The notes below the pieces were generated by a model that was not told where the DNA came from, did not search any database, and saw only the letters and a list, made by a program, of their open reading frames with translations. Both the position numbers and the translations under genes were made by a program. From positions 1-21,429 of the forward strand of contig JAWXCM010000367.1 of NCBI GenBank assembly GCA_034408745.1: a DNA stretch of 21,429 nucleotides, written 5' to 3'. The DNA is from JAWXCM01 sp034408745 (GTDB taxonomy: Bacteria > Acidobacteriota > Terriglobia > Bryobacterales > Bryobacteraceae). Shown piece after piece: positions 1 through 7,618 of the stretch; position 1 is the stretch's first letter; the number at the start of each line of letters is the position of its first letter.

Positions 1-954
1 ACCCAGTCCCCCGCCCTCAACCGCGGAGCCCGTGACTGGCACTCGGACATGTTTGCCGAATGCGCCCTTCGCAACCGCCCGATCGTGGTCGCCGAATCGA
101 TGGAATTAGTGAACCCGCCCGCGGATTTCGCGGCGATGTTCCCCAACAACCAGGCCGTCGAGACCGCCATTGGGTTCGGTTCGCTAAAGTCGACACACTG
201 CAATTTCGGTTCAGGAATGCGCAATTATCAAAAGGCCGTGCTGACCTGCATCGCCGGAATGCAGGCCGCCGCGGGTCTGACGCCAGAGATCCAGATGGGC
301 GAATTCCTCTGGTGGTTCTTTACCAACTACCAGGTGTCGACCCCGACCGGTGGCATGGCCTTCTACGACGCCGAAACCCAGGCCGCCGCACTCGCAGCCT
401 TAGGCCGACCACTGGGTTTGTTTCGCACACCGGACGACGACCCGAACGGAGTCAACGCCGGAGTCGACGCGACGTTCCTCCGAGCCCGACTCCGCGAGCA
501 CGTCCTCGACATAGCCGACACCATCCGCGCCGCACACCCAACCGCAAAGATCGAGGTGCTCTTCCCCTACGACGTGAACTACCCGCGACCCGCAGGCCTG
601 CACTACTTAGGCGGTCGTCTAAACTCGTTCGTAAACCTGCCCCCGGAATGGAGCACCCCCGCGACCGCTGGTTTCGACCGCATCAAAACCGAAGCCCTGG
701 ACTTTGGAGCCTGGTCCCGAGACTTAAACTTATCGGCCGAAGCAATCCGTCTGCCCCGGCAGCTGGGCTGGCCAAAAGAAGCAATGCGTCACATGACGCC
801 CATCTTCCATCCCGGCTACGCCTGGGAAAAAGAGGTGGCGATAGCGCTCTCCGAATGCGCCGTAGTCAACCTGTGGGCCTGGGACCACATCTGCCTTTTC
901 GGCTACAACCTGGCCCCAAAAAGCCAAACCAGAACCACCCTGCAGGCCGCCTGA
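1..954 (+). CDS. Phage-tail-like TIM-barrel protein, C-terminal part (5' end outside window)
   Basis: The frame is open from the first base, so the gene begins upstream; 317 codons are visible before the TGA. I do not recognise a characterised enzyme. The pattern of acidic and aromatic residues at strand ends (AESMELVNPP, EIQMGEFLWWFF, LFPYDVNYP, VVNLWAWDHICLFGY) resembles a (beta/alpha)8 barrel of glycoside-hydrolase type. Similar proteins in Acidobacteria and in phage-tail or tail-sheath-like loci carry NPP, GEFLWWF and RTPDDDP motifs, and 'non-contractile tail sheath' is the label I remember for them. That assignment rests on memory of the family and is uncertain. No neighbouring tail gene is visible to support a phage origin. 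It converges on the decayed gene at 1037-1850. Confidence 0.6.
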   Translation, partial: TQSPALNRGARDWHSDMFAECALRNRPIVVAESMELVNPPADFAAMFPNNQAVETAIGFGSLKSTHCNFGSGMRNYQKAVLTCIAGMQAAAGLTPEIQMGEFLWWFFTNYQVSTPTGGMAFYDAETQAAALAALGRPLGLFRTPDDDPNGVNAGVDATFLRARLREHVLDIADTIRAAHPTAKIEVLFPYDVNYPRPAGLHYLGGRLNSFVNLPPEWSTPATAGFDRIKTEALDFGAWSRDLNLSAEAIRLPRQLGWPKEAMRHMTPIFHPGYAWEKEVAIALSECAVVNLWAWDHICLFGYNLAPKSQTRTTLQAA

Positions 955-971
955 AAAGAGGCAAAAAGGGG

Positions 972-1024
972 GTAGCTCCCCAGAGCTGCGGCGGGTCTCT
1001 TGTGCTTGCACCCCCAGACCCGCC
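972..1024. terminator. Two adjacent hairpins, possible bidirectional terminator
   Basis: Hairpin one pairs 972-978 with 983-989 (stem with one G-U, loop of four). Hairpin two pairs 990-998 with 1016-1024 (nine perfect pairs around GCGGGTCT/AGACCCGC, 17-base loop). They lie just after the stop of the first + gene and facing the end of the leftward operon, where a terminator is expected. There is no clear T tract, so a Rho-independent role is doubtful. Confidence 0.35.
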
Positions 1025-1036
1025 TCAACACCTCAC

Positions 1037-1850
1037 TCACACCGCCAAGCCCCGACCAACGCCCCACCACGCCCCATTCGGAAACACAGCCGTCCAAACC
1101 CCAGCCCGAGCCACAGCCTGCCGCTCCTGGACATGCGTCTTCTCATGCGCAACCACCGCGGCCAGTTCATCCCCCGAACCCATCGACCGAATCAGCCCCC
1201 AGTTCAGCACCACGCAGCCACCCCGAGCCGCTCCGATTCCGGCGCCATCCCCCGCACCAGCCGCCGACCCGATCGCGGAATCCAGCTGCTGCGGCATCAT
1301 CCGGGCCAGCAAATTCGTCGCTGGCCCCGCCGCCAGTACCACTACGCCCGCTCAGATCACTATCAGCCCCAGCACGATCCGAACTCCATCCGCAGGTTCA
1401 TCCGCGCCGCTCCAAACGCCGTGTGGCTCGTAATATAGTTACGCTGTTTCACGGAATACCAGAGCGCATTCAGGTAAAGCGTCGGAATACTCCGCAAAAC
1501 CATAATCGCGTACGGCTTGAACAAATCGCCGCCTGCGCCCGCGACTGAAAATGAATGCCCCGCAGCGACGTACGCCTCATCCGCTAACGCAGCATTCCAA
1601 CATGAATGAAGGGAGCGAGCACCGCCACACAACCCCACAGGAATACCGTCGCGATTGCCGGCCCAGCCTGCGGATCTGCCAGTGAAAGCACGAAGAAAAT
1701 ACAGTACATCGCCACGATGATCGCGAAAGCCTTAAGCCACCCACGAAGCAGCTCCGGCCCTGTCCTCGGAAACTGTAAATCCCGGGCGTCAAGGATGCTG
1801 AAGACCAGCGTCTTCAGGTCGTGCGGAATGGCATGAGCCATTATCCGCAT
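1037..1850 (-). pseudogene. Decayed DUF898 (YjgN-like) membrane domain fused to M48 metallopeptidase
   Basis: Three consecutive frames together read as one protein. 1850-1587 encodes MAHAIPHDLK, two hydrophobic helices and ends FIHVGMLR. A TAG (1586-1584) interrupts it, yet the same frame continues RMRRTSLRGIHF, the typical DUF898 end motif. After a frameshift near 1550 comes a second DUF898 unit (FSVAGAGGDLFKPY, then TSHTAFGAARM). A further shift near 1385 leads to VLGLIVI, a TGA (1354-1352) and then AGVVVLAAGP, the M48-type LLARMMPQQLDSAIG and the zinc motif HEKTH within DELAAVVAHEKTHVQE. The protease ends early at 1037 without its third zinc ligand. The intact ancestor was probably a membrane zinc protease, last gene of the operon, starting two bases after the SDR stop. 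At least two stops and two frameshifts make it nonfunctional; domain names are from family knowledge. Confidence 0.75.
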
Positions 1851-1852
1851 TT

Positions 1853-2593
1853 TTAAAGCGTGCGCAAATGAAATCCACCGTCGACGTTAATCACCTGGCC
1901 CGTCGAATAATCCAGCAGACCGTCGGCAATCGCACGGACCGTTTTGCCAATATCCGACGATTCCCCCATCCGCCTCTGCGGCAGCAGTCCGCCAGCGATC
2001 TTTTCGTCGTAGACTTTCTCGACAGCCGAGATCATATCGGTGCGAATAATCCCCGGCCGAATCTCGAAAACGCCCAGCCCGTTCGGGGCCAGCCGAGCCG
2101 CCCACAGCGCAACGCTCATGCTCAGACCGGCTTTCGAGATGCAGTACTCGCCCCGGTTCACCGAAGCCGTGTAGGAAGAAATCGACGTCACAAACACGAT
2201 GCGACCCGGCCCTCCCTGCGCCAGCATCTGGCGGGCCGCCAGTTGCGTCAGAAAGTGCGGTCCCTTCAAATTCGTCGCGATCAGCTCATCGAAACTCTCT
2301 TCCGTAGCCTCGACAATATCCCGCCGCTCCCGAGGCGCAATTCCGGCATTATTCACCAGTAAATCGATGCGCCCAAACTTCTCCACCGTGAACGCAATCA
2401 GCGCCTCGCGGTCTGCTCGGGACCCAATGTCGGTCTGAATAATCGCCGCACCCGTCGCCGCGGCCAGCGACTCGGCCGCATCCAGCCGTCCCCGGTACGT
2501 ACCAACCACCTGATGGGTCCGCGACAGTTCTTCCGCGACCCCGCGCCCAATGCCCCGGCTGGCACCGGTCACAATCGCAACAGGTTTACTCAT
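1853..2593 (-). CDS. SDR family oxidoreductase (3-ketoacyl-ACP-reductase-like)
   Basis: 246 residues, the usual size of a classical short-chain dehydrogenase. The Rossmann cofactor motif TGASRGIG is at 9-16, the NNAG motif at 81-84, structural Asn108, and the catalytic set Ser137, Tyr150, Lys154 (YxxxK) is complete; VDGG near the C-terminus closes the fold. It should catalyse NAD(P)H-dependent reduction or oxidation of a carbonyl/alcohol in the cytoplasm. Homologues are often labelled 3-ketoacyl-ACP reductase, but the substrate cannot be read from sequence. The ATG overlaps the stop of the DsbA-like gene by four bases (ATGA), so the two are translationally coupled. The basic residues after the first strand (TYRGR) hint at NADP preference, which is inference. 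Confidence 0.93.
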   Translation of the reverse strand: MSKPVAIVTGASRGIGRGVAEELSRTHQVVGTYRGRLDAAESLAAATGAAIIQTDIGSRADREALIAFTVEKFGRIDLLVNNAGIAPRERRDIVEATEESFDELIATNLKGPHFLTQLAARQMLAQGGPGRIVFVTSISSYTASVNRGEYCISKAGLSMSVALWAARLAPNGLGVFEIRPGIIRTDMISAVEKVYDEKIAGGLLPQRRMGESSDIGKTVRAIADGLLDYSTGQVINVDGGFHLRTL

Positions 2594-3168
2594 TTGGTTT
2601 GAAAGGCCGCCAGAGCGGCATCGATTCCTTTCGAGATTTCCTCGGCCGTGAATGTCTCAATAAACGGCTCGCCATTTACAAACACCGTCGGCGTCCGTGC
2701 GACACCTCGCGCGACACCCTCTTCATAGTCTTCCTGGACGGCCTTCACCAGCTTTGCATCCGCCAGCGCCGCCTTCACCCGCGCCGCGTCCTGCCCCTTC
2801 AACTTCGCCCACTCCACCAGCTTCGCCTCAAACGTCTCCGGCTGAATCGATTCCTGATTCGCCATGGCCCACTGCCGGAACGCAACGCCAAGCTCGGGCT
2901 TCACGCCATCGAAGTACCGCGCCGCGACCGCCGCCGGTTTGGCCCACAAGTGCTTGCCAAGCGGGAAATCGCGATGCTCAAACGCCACCGTCCCCGCATA
3001 CTTCGGCAACAGTTTCTCGTCCATCGTCTTTCGGTAGATCGCGCAGTCGGAACACTGCAAATCCTCATACGCAATTACCCGCACCGGCGACTTCGGGTTG
3101 CCTTCCACTAAACGCTCCTGACCCGCCAGCATAGCGGCGGCAAACACCAGCGCGGTGATCGTCCTCAT
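2590..3168 (-). CDS. Secreted DsbA-like thiol:disulfide oxidoreductase (thioredoxin fold)
   Basis: 192 residues. An N-terminal hydrophobic stretch (about 3-16) looks like a signal peptide, placing the enzyme in the periplasm. The active site is CSDC (Cys39-Cys42) after the first strand (VRVIAYEDLQ), and the cis-proline loop TPTVFVNG has Pro160. A helical insert lies between about 75 and 150, as in the DsbA/Thioredoxin_4 group. It should form or isomerise disulfides in exported proteins. The start ATG overlaps the stop of the glycine-zipper gene by four bases, and its own stop overlaps the SDR start by four, so three genes are coupled. No DsbB or VKOR partner is visible nearby. Confidence 0.9.
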   Translation of the reverse strand: MRTITALVFAAAMLAGQERLVEGNPKSPVRVIAYEDLQCSDCAIYRKTMDEKLLPKYAGTVAFEHRDFPLGKHLWAKPAAVAARYFDGVKPELGVAFRQWAMANQESIQPETFEAKLVEWAKLKGQDAARVKAALADAKLVKAVQEDYEEGVARGVARTPTVFVNGEPFIETFTAEEISKGIDAALAAFQTK

Positions 3169-3503
3169 ATCCGAACCGGCTGTTCCAGCAAGAACGAGAG
3201 CCGCGTCTCAGACAGGATCCGCACCCTCTGGCCCTTCAGAAGCACCTGCGAACCCGCGCCAACCCCGGCACCGGATCCGGCACCCGCAATCCCGCCGATC
3301 AGCGCCCCAACAATCGTCCGGCCATCCAGGACAATGGCCTCATCCAGACTGGCGCAGCCCGCCGTGGTGCTGCCAAACTCAATCGACCGGATATCGATCG
3401 CATCCAGCGTTCCCACACAGCGGCCGCTTTTCAAAACCGCAGTGTCGGCCAGCAGAGCCGACACGCACACAATTCCTGTGCACACTGTCCGTCGCAGCAA
3501 CAT
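3165..3503 (-). CDS. Small secreted protein with glycine-zipper segment
   Basis: 112 residues when started at the ATG at 3503, which gives a hydrophobic N-terminus (about 5-20) suited to export. An upstream extension in the same frame is Arg/Trp-rich and overlaps the preceding gene, so I rejected it. Residues about 68-90 form a glycine zipper (IVGALIGGIAGAGSGAG), followed by KGQRVRILSETRLSFLLEQP, a tail often seen in acidobacterial exported proteins. Function is unknown; zippers of this type insert in or associate with membranes. Nineteen bases separate it from the upstream gene. TACAAT at 3517-3512 on this strand resembles a -10 box, so a second promoter for the downstream genes is possible but weakly supported. 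Confidence 0.75.
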   Translation of the reverse strand: MLLRRTVCTGIVCVSALLADTAVLKSGRCVGTLDAIDIRSIEFGSTTAGCASLDEAIVLDGRTIVGALIGGIAGAGSGAGVGAGSQVLLKGQRVRILSETRLSFLLEQPVRI

Positions 3504-3522
3504 ATACCCGATATTGTAACGG

Positions 3523-4386
3523 TCAGGCCTTGCTGTGCGAGAAGCTCCGGGCCAGCGCCGAAGCGACTTCTTTCCCCTTCTCCAGCGCCTGTTGATACGC
3601 GTCCCGCCGCTCTGTCGCCGAGTAGCCATAGCCCACCCGGTAGAGCCGTTCCAGCGACGCGCCAATTACATACGTTCCGGCAAATGCAATAGCCGCCTTG
3701 GGAAGCACGCCGCCTCCGAACGGAATCTTGCTGATCAGTTCCCGGGCAATCGCCCTCCACCCAAACGCGCCGGCAAACAACGACGCAATCTCGGCCTTCT
3801 GCTCCTTATAGCTGACCGTCCGGTCACTCGCCGCAGCCAGCATAAACGCCATCCGAATCTGGTTCCCGGTCAGGAACGCCGTGTCGGACGCAAACTCTCC
3901 CACCGCCCAGGGCAGCGATAACAGCGGCATCACCGACGGCAGCGCCGTCGCCAGCGAGAACAGCGCATTCTCCCTCGAAATCTCCGTAATAATCTGCTTC
4001 ACCACCGGATCCCGAAACGGCCGCAACCGCCGCGCCAGCGACAGCCGCAAATCCGGATGCCGGTCGATGATGTCGCAAACCACCCGCTCCGGATACCCGC
4101 GCCGGAACACGAAATCGTCAGGGCCCGCCTTCAGCCCTTCGTCGAAAATCCGGATTACCGTTCCGAGGCCATATTCCGATCCCCGCCGCACCACGCTGAA
4201 AACTTCATCCCGGCGTGACTCGCTGATGTCCTTCGGCGCCAGCCATGTCTCCAGTTCCTCAAACGCCTGGGGCGTTGCCGCAAACAACTGGACCGTGAAT
4301 GGCTTCTGCGCCTCTTCCCGAACCAGTCCTGGGTTCAGATGCGCCAGAGCGTCGCGAACCTGCGCCAGTACCCGAGCTGCCTTCAT
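3523..4386 (-). CDS. DUF697/YcjF-like hypothetical membrane-associated protein
   Basis: 287 residues from the ATG at 4386, chosen because AGCGAGGAG sits a few bases before it; the longer frame from 4425 begins inside the upstream gene and adds only basic residues. The N-terminal 140 residues are soluble and charged. From about 141 hydrophobic segments follow (LATALPSVMPLLSLPWAVGEF, FMLAAA), then a C-terminal part with FGWRAIARELISKIPFGGG and LPKAAIAFAGTYVIGASLERLY, the kind of sequence found in DUF697/YcjF proteins. It probably associates with the inner membrane. The function is unknown. Its first 128 bases overlap the end of the nuclease-like gene in another frame. Confidence 0.75.
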   Translation of the reverse strand: MKAARVLAQVRDALAHLNPGLVREEAQKPFTVQLFAATPQAFEELETWLAPKDISESRRDEVFSVVRRGSEYGLGTVIRIFDEGLKAGPDDFVFRRGYPERVVCDIIDRHPDLRLSLARRLRPFRDPVVKQIITEISRENALFSLATALPSVMPLLSLPWAVGEFASDTAFLTGNQIRMAFMLAAASDRTVSYKEQKAEIASLFAGAFGWRAIARELISKIPFGGGVLPKAAIAFAGTYVIGASLERLYRVGYGYSATERRDAYQQALEKGKEVASALARSFSHSKA

Positions 4387-5869
4387 GTTTCTCCTCGCTT
4401 TTATCCTCGCACCCCGCCGGCTCACAACCCCTCGCCCGGAACACGACTTTCAGTTCCGACCTCCAGGTCGCCGCCAGCCCGATGCGCTCCACCTCAGCGT
4501 CGGATGTTACATACCGCAGTATCGTTTCAGTTGTTGGGTGAAAGTGCAGCGCCGGAGCCACCAAAAGAATCCTCGGCGACAATCTTCCGATCCTCTGCCC
4601 CGGAAAATACCCCTTCATCCCAAACTCCCCGCGTTCCAGATGCCATTTCACGCGAGCCCAGTAGTCCAGCGCCTGTAGCGGCAAATGGATGTCCTCGCTC
4701 GCCTTCAGTTCCAGCACCGTGAGCCGTCCGTCCGATCCCGCCGCCAGCAGATCCAGCACCCCGCGTTCCCCGGCTGCGAACGTGGGAGCCTGCCCGTAAA
4801 CCTCGCCCGTCAACCCCGCATCAATCGCGGGCAGATCCCGCCGGATCCTCGATTCCAGCCACCGTTCCGGACACGCCGACCACAACAGGCTCCGGTGGTC
4901 CCCCGCCGAGCCATCCCGCATTCGCCCAATCTCCTCCGCCAGCGACCGGATCTCCGACGCGCCCGATTCCGTCACCACGCGCTTGCTGTCGATTCCGACG
5001 CGCAACTCGCTCCCGGTCCAGCGCGCGAACTCCAGTCCGCGAACCCGCAGACTCACCTCGCCAGCCGTGTCGACCATCTCGCCGCCCAGCGCCCGAACCC
5101 AGTCCGGCACCCACAACCGCACCGCCCGGTCAGGCAGATGCGTGTCGATGTTTCCCGAATCCGCCACATCCACCGGCATCTCCCAGCCGTCGGCGTGTAC
5201 AAACGCCTTGTACTTCGCAGCCTCCAGGTTCAGATGCCGAATCCGGTGGCACGTCGCCTTCTCATGCCCCTCCGGCAAAAAAATCGCCAGACCCTCGACT
5301 GCGATCTTCGCCTCCCGCCGCCGCAGATAATCGAGCCATATCAGCCCGAACGTCAGCGCGTGATCGGCATCGGACGCCGTCGCCGCCCCCAGCGCCGCCC
5401 AGCCCGTCGAACCCTTCCGCAGAAACGCCCGCGGATACACCGGCGACAGGCTGTGTTCCAGATCCGCCTCGCAGGACAGTTCGCCCACCTTCCACGTCGG
5501 AAACTGCCGCGTCAGGAAACGCCGGAAATGCTCTCGAAAAGCCAGCCTCCCGGCCCTCTTCGTCTTCTGCGCCGCCGCCGGACGCGCCACGTCCAGCAGT
5601 TGCAGCATCCCGGTACGTTTGCCGAACCGTTCGATGGTGAGGTCCAGCTGGCCTGCCTTTTCCGACGCCACCGCCGTCACCCTCCGCACCAGGTTTCGAC
5701 CAGTCGTCCAGACCTGAAAGAGCAGCCTCGTTCCGTCCAGCCGGATCTCATAAGAACCCATTACCAGCGGCATCGGCTCTTCGCCAGGCTCAAACGCCAC
5801 AGGACGCTTCGCCTGAGCCACAAACCGCTGGATCGCTTCCCACGCGGCGAACTGTTCCTCGGTGCGCAT
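4259..5869 (-). CDS. PD-(D/E)XK nuclease-like protein with unusual C-terminal overlap
   Basis: 536 residues from the ATG at 5869 (MRTEEQFAAWEAI). The C-terminal third carries a PD-(D/E)XK core: Glu340 in the helix WLESRIRRDL, Asp373 in GVLDLLAAG, then Glu387-Leu-Lys389 in LTVLELKASEDIH and Gln399 in PLQALDYW. This is the metal and catalytic layout of restriction-like nucleases. Residues 1-330 show no domain I know. The recognisable protein ends near residue 480 (SELKVVFRAR). The last ~45 residues are low-complexity Gly/Ser/Arg encoded inside the next gene, so the natural stop may have been lost. It may cleave or bind nucleic acid; no partner methylase or helicase is nearby. It is first in the leftward operon, with its start 16 bases from the divergent yggS start. 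Confidence 0.8.
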   Translation of the reverse strand: MRTEEQFAAWEAIQRFVAQAKRPVAFEPGEEPMPLVMGSYEIRLDGTRLLFQVWTTGRNLVRRVTAVASEKAGQLDLTIERFGKRTGMLQLLDVARPAAAQKTKRAGRLAFREHFRRFLTRQFPTWKVGELSCEADLEHSLSPVYPRAFLRKGSTGWAALGAATASDADHALTFGLIWLDYLRRREAKIAVEGLAIFLPEGHEKATCHRIRHLNLEAAKYKAFVHADGWEMPVDVADSGNIDTHLPDRAVRLWVPDWVRALGGEMVDTAGEVSLRVRGLEFARWTGSELRVGIDSKRVVTESGASEIRSLAEEIGRMRDGSAGDHRSLLWSACPERWLESRIRRDLPAIDAGLTGEVYGQAPTFAAGERGVLDLLAAGSDGRLTVLELKASEDIHLPLQALDYWARVKWHLERGEFGMKGYFPGQRIGRLSPRILLVAPALHFHPTTETILRYVTSDAEVERIGLAATWRSELKVVFRARGCEPAGCEDKSEEKHEGSSGTGAGSRRSGASEPRTGSGRGAEAIHGPVVCGNAPGV

Positions 5870-5885
5870 ATTACAATCGTGCTGC

Positions 5886-6545
5886 GTGCTGCCAGAAAAT
5901 CTCTTAAAAGTTGAGGAGCGAATCCACAACGCCTGTGCAGCCTCCGGCCGTCAGCGCGCTGACATCACCCTGATCGCCGTCACCAAGGTCTTTCCCGTCG
6001 ACGTCATCCTCCAAAGCTACGATCTCGGCCTGCGGCATTTCGGGGAGAACTATGTCCAGGAATTCTCCGGTAAAGCACCCGCCGTCTCTCATCTGTCCGG
6101 CGCCGTCTATCACCTCATCGGACATCTGCAGTCGAATAAGAGCAAAATTGCGGCGGAAATTTTTCACTCCATCCAGACCGTCGATTCGCCCAAACTCGCC
6201 CGACGCCTGAACGAAGCGGGCCGCCGGCTCGACGTCATGCTGGAGGTGAAGCTCTCTCACGAAGAGGCCAAACACGGCGCCGCTCCAGCCGACCTTCCTG
6301 AGCTGATCGAAACCGTTCGCGCCTGCCCAAATCTCAACTTGCAGGGGTTGATGACGATGCCACCCTGGTCCGACGATCCCGAGCTCTCGCGCCCCTTTTT
6401 CCGCCAGCTCCGCGAACTGGCGTCCCAGCACCATCTGCCAGCCCTCTCCATGGGCATGTCCCACGATTTTGAGGTCGCAATAGAAGAAGGATCCACCCAT
6501 ATCCGGGTCGGCACAGCGCTGTTCGGGAGGCGGCAGAAACGGTGA
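5886..6545 (+). CDS. yggS: YggS/PROSC family PLP homeostasis protein
   Basis: 219 residues from the GTG at 5886, giving the expected N-terminus LPENLLKVEERI; a GTG at 5862 would add eight residues and overlap the divergent gene. It is a fold-type III PLP-binding barrel. Lys34 (AVTKVFP) should bind PLP, with HFGENYVQE, HLIGHLQSNK, the MSMGMSHDFEVAI loop and STHIRVGTALFG all present. The family has no firmly assigned catalytic reaction and buffers pyridoxal phosphate and amino acid pools. TACAAT at 5872-5877 could be a -10 box, which would make the GTG at 5886 nearly leaderless. The gene overlaps the following glycosyltransferase by four bases. PLP synthesis genes lie at the other end of the window. 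Confidence 0.93.
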   Translation: MLPENLLKVEERIHNACAASGRQRADITLIAVTKVFPVDVILQSYDLGLRHFGENYVQEFSGKAPAVSHLSGAVYHLIGHLQSNKSKIAAEIFHSIQTVDSPKLARRLNEAGRRLDVMLEVKLSHEEAKHGAAPADLPELIETVRACPNLNLQGLMTMPPWSDDPELSRPFFRQLRELASQHHLPALSMGMSHDFEVAIEEGSTHIRVGTALFGRRQKR

Positions 6546-7618
6546 TCGCCGGCTTCTTTGCCCCCCTGCCTCCGGCGCGAACGGGAGTCGCCGATTACGC
6601 CGCGCACCTGCTGACCGCACTCCGACAGCAGGGCGAGGTTCGAACCAACGCGCCCGGAACCGTCAACCTCTACCACCTCGGCAACAACCAACTCCACGCC
6701 GAGATCTACCGGGCCGCCCTCCGACACCCCGGCGTCATCGTGCTGCACGACGCCGTGCTCCACCACTTCGCCCTCGGACACCTCAGCCGCAATGAATATC
6801 TGGCCGAATTCACCTACAACTACGGCGCCTGGACCGCCGGGCTCGCAGCCGACCTCTGGGCCAGCCGCGCCACCTCAGCTTCCGACCCGCGCTACTTCGC
6901 CCACCCTCTGATCCGCCGCGTCTGCGAGACCTCCCGGGCCGTCATCGTCCACAATCCGGCCGCCGCCCGCATCGTCCGCAGCCACGCCCGCGAGGCCCGC
7001 GTCTTCGAGATCCCGCACCTCCTTTTCCCCGAGCCGACGCCGTCCGACGCCGATCTGGTCGAGGTCCGACACCGCCTCGGCGTCCGGCCGCTGGAACCCC
7101 TCTGCGGCCTGTTCGGACACCTCCGGGAATCCAGGCGAGTCCGTTCCGTGATCGAAGCCTGCGGCCGCGCCGGTATGCGACTCCTGGTCGCCGGACCCTG
7201 TTCCAGCGACCTCGCCAAAGCGCTCGCCCCGTATTTCGCCCAGCCCTGGGTGATCCGCCGCGACTATTCCAGCGCCAACGACTTCCGCCTCCTGACCCAC
7301 GCCGTCGACATCTGCGCCAACCTCCGGTACCCCGCCGCGGGCGAAACCTCAGGCATCTCCGTCCGGCTGATGGGCGCCGGCAAAGCCGTGCTCGTCACGG
7401 ACTCGGAGGAGAACGCCCGCTACCCGGAAACTTCCTGCGTCCGCATCGAATCCGGTCTGGCCGAGCGCGATCACCTGACCGCCGTCCTCGACTGGCTGAA
7501 ACAGTTCCCCGCTCATGCCCGTGCCATTGGAGCCCGGGCTGCCGACCACGTTCGCCGCGAGCATGATCCCGCCCGCGTCGCCGAAGCCTGCTGGAGCGTG
7601 CTGCGTGCGGCTGCCTGA
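6542..7618 (+). CDS. GT4-type glycosyltransferase
   Basis: 358 residues with GTG start overlapping the yggS stop (GTGA), so translation is coupled. The N-terminal lobe opens with GFFAPLPPARTGVADYA, the acceptor-side loop of GT-B enzymes that begin with a PPxxSGIADY-like motif. The C-terminal lobe has LCGLFGHLRESRR (about 188-199), the LLVAGP strand (224-229) and the nucleotide-sugar site ANLRYPAAGETSGISVRLMGAGK (259-281), with Glu278 as the expected ribose-binding acid. It should transfer a sugar from a nucleotide donor with retention, probably at the cytoplasmic face of the membrane. Donor and acceptor are unknown. It is single in this window, without other polysaccharide genes. Confidence 0.88.
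   Translation: MIAGFFAPLPPARTGVADYAAHLLTALRQQGEVRTNAPGTVNLYHLGNNQLHAEIYRAALRHPGVIVLHDAVLHHFALGHLSRNEYLAEFTYNYGAWTAGLAADLWASRATSASDPRYFAHPLIRRVCETSRAVIVHNPAAARIVRSHAREARVFEIPHLLFPEPTPSDADLVEVRHRLGVRPLEPLCGLFGHLRESRRVRSVIEACGRAGMRLLVAGPCSSDLAKALAPYFAQPWVIRRDYSSANDFRLLTHAVDICANLRYPAAGETSGISVRLMGAGKAVLVTDSEENARYPETSCVRIESGLAERDHLTAVLDWLKQFPAHARAIGARAADHVRREHDPARVAEACWSVLRAAA

Noticed and set aside
60..1433. Long + strand frame of 457 codons over the start of the window
   Set aside because: It is Arg/Pro-rich, shadows the tail-like gene in another frame and then runs antisense to the DUF898-M48 remnant; no family resemblance.
4685..5914. 409-codon + strand frame opposite the nuclease-like gene
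   Set aside because: Composition is Arg/Pro/Gln-rich as expected for antisense of GC-rich coding DNA, while the minus strand has a coherent PD-(D/E)XK protein.
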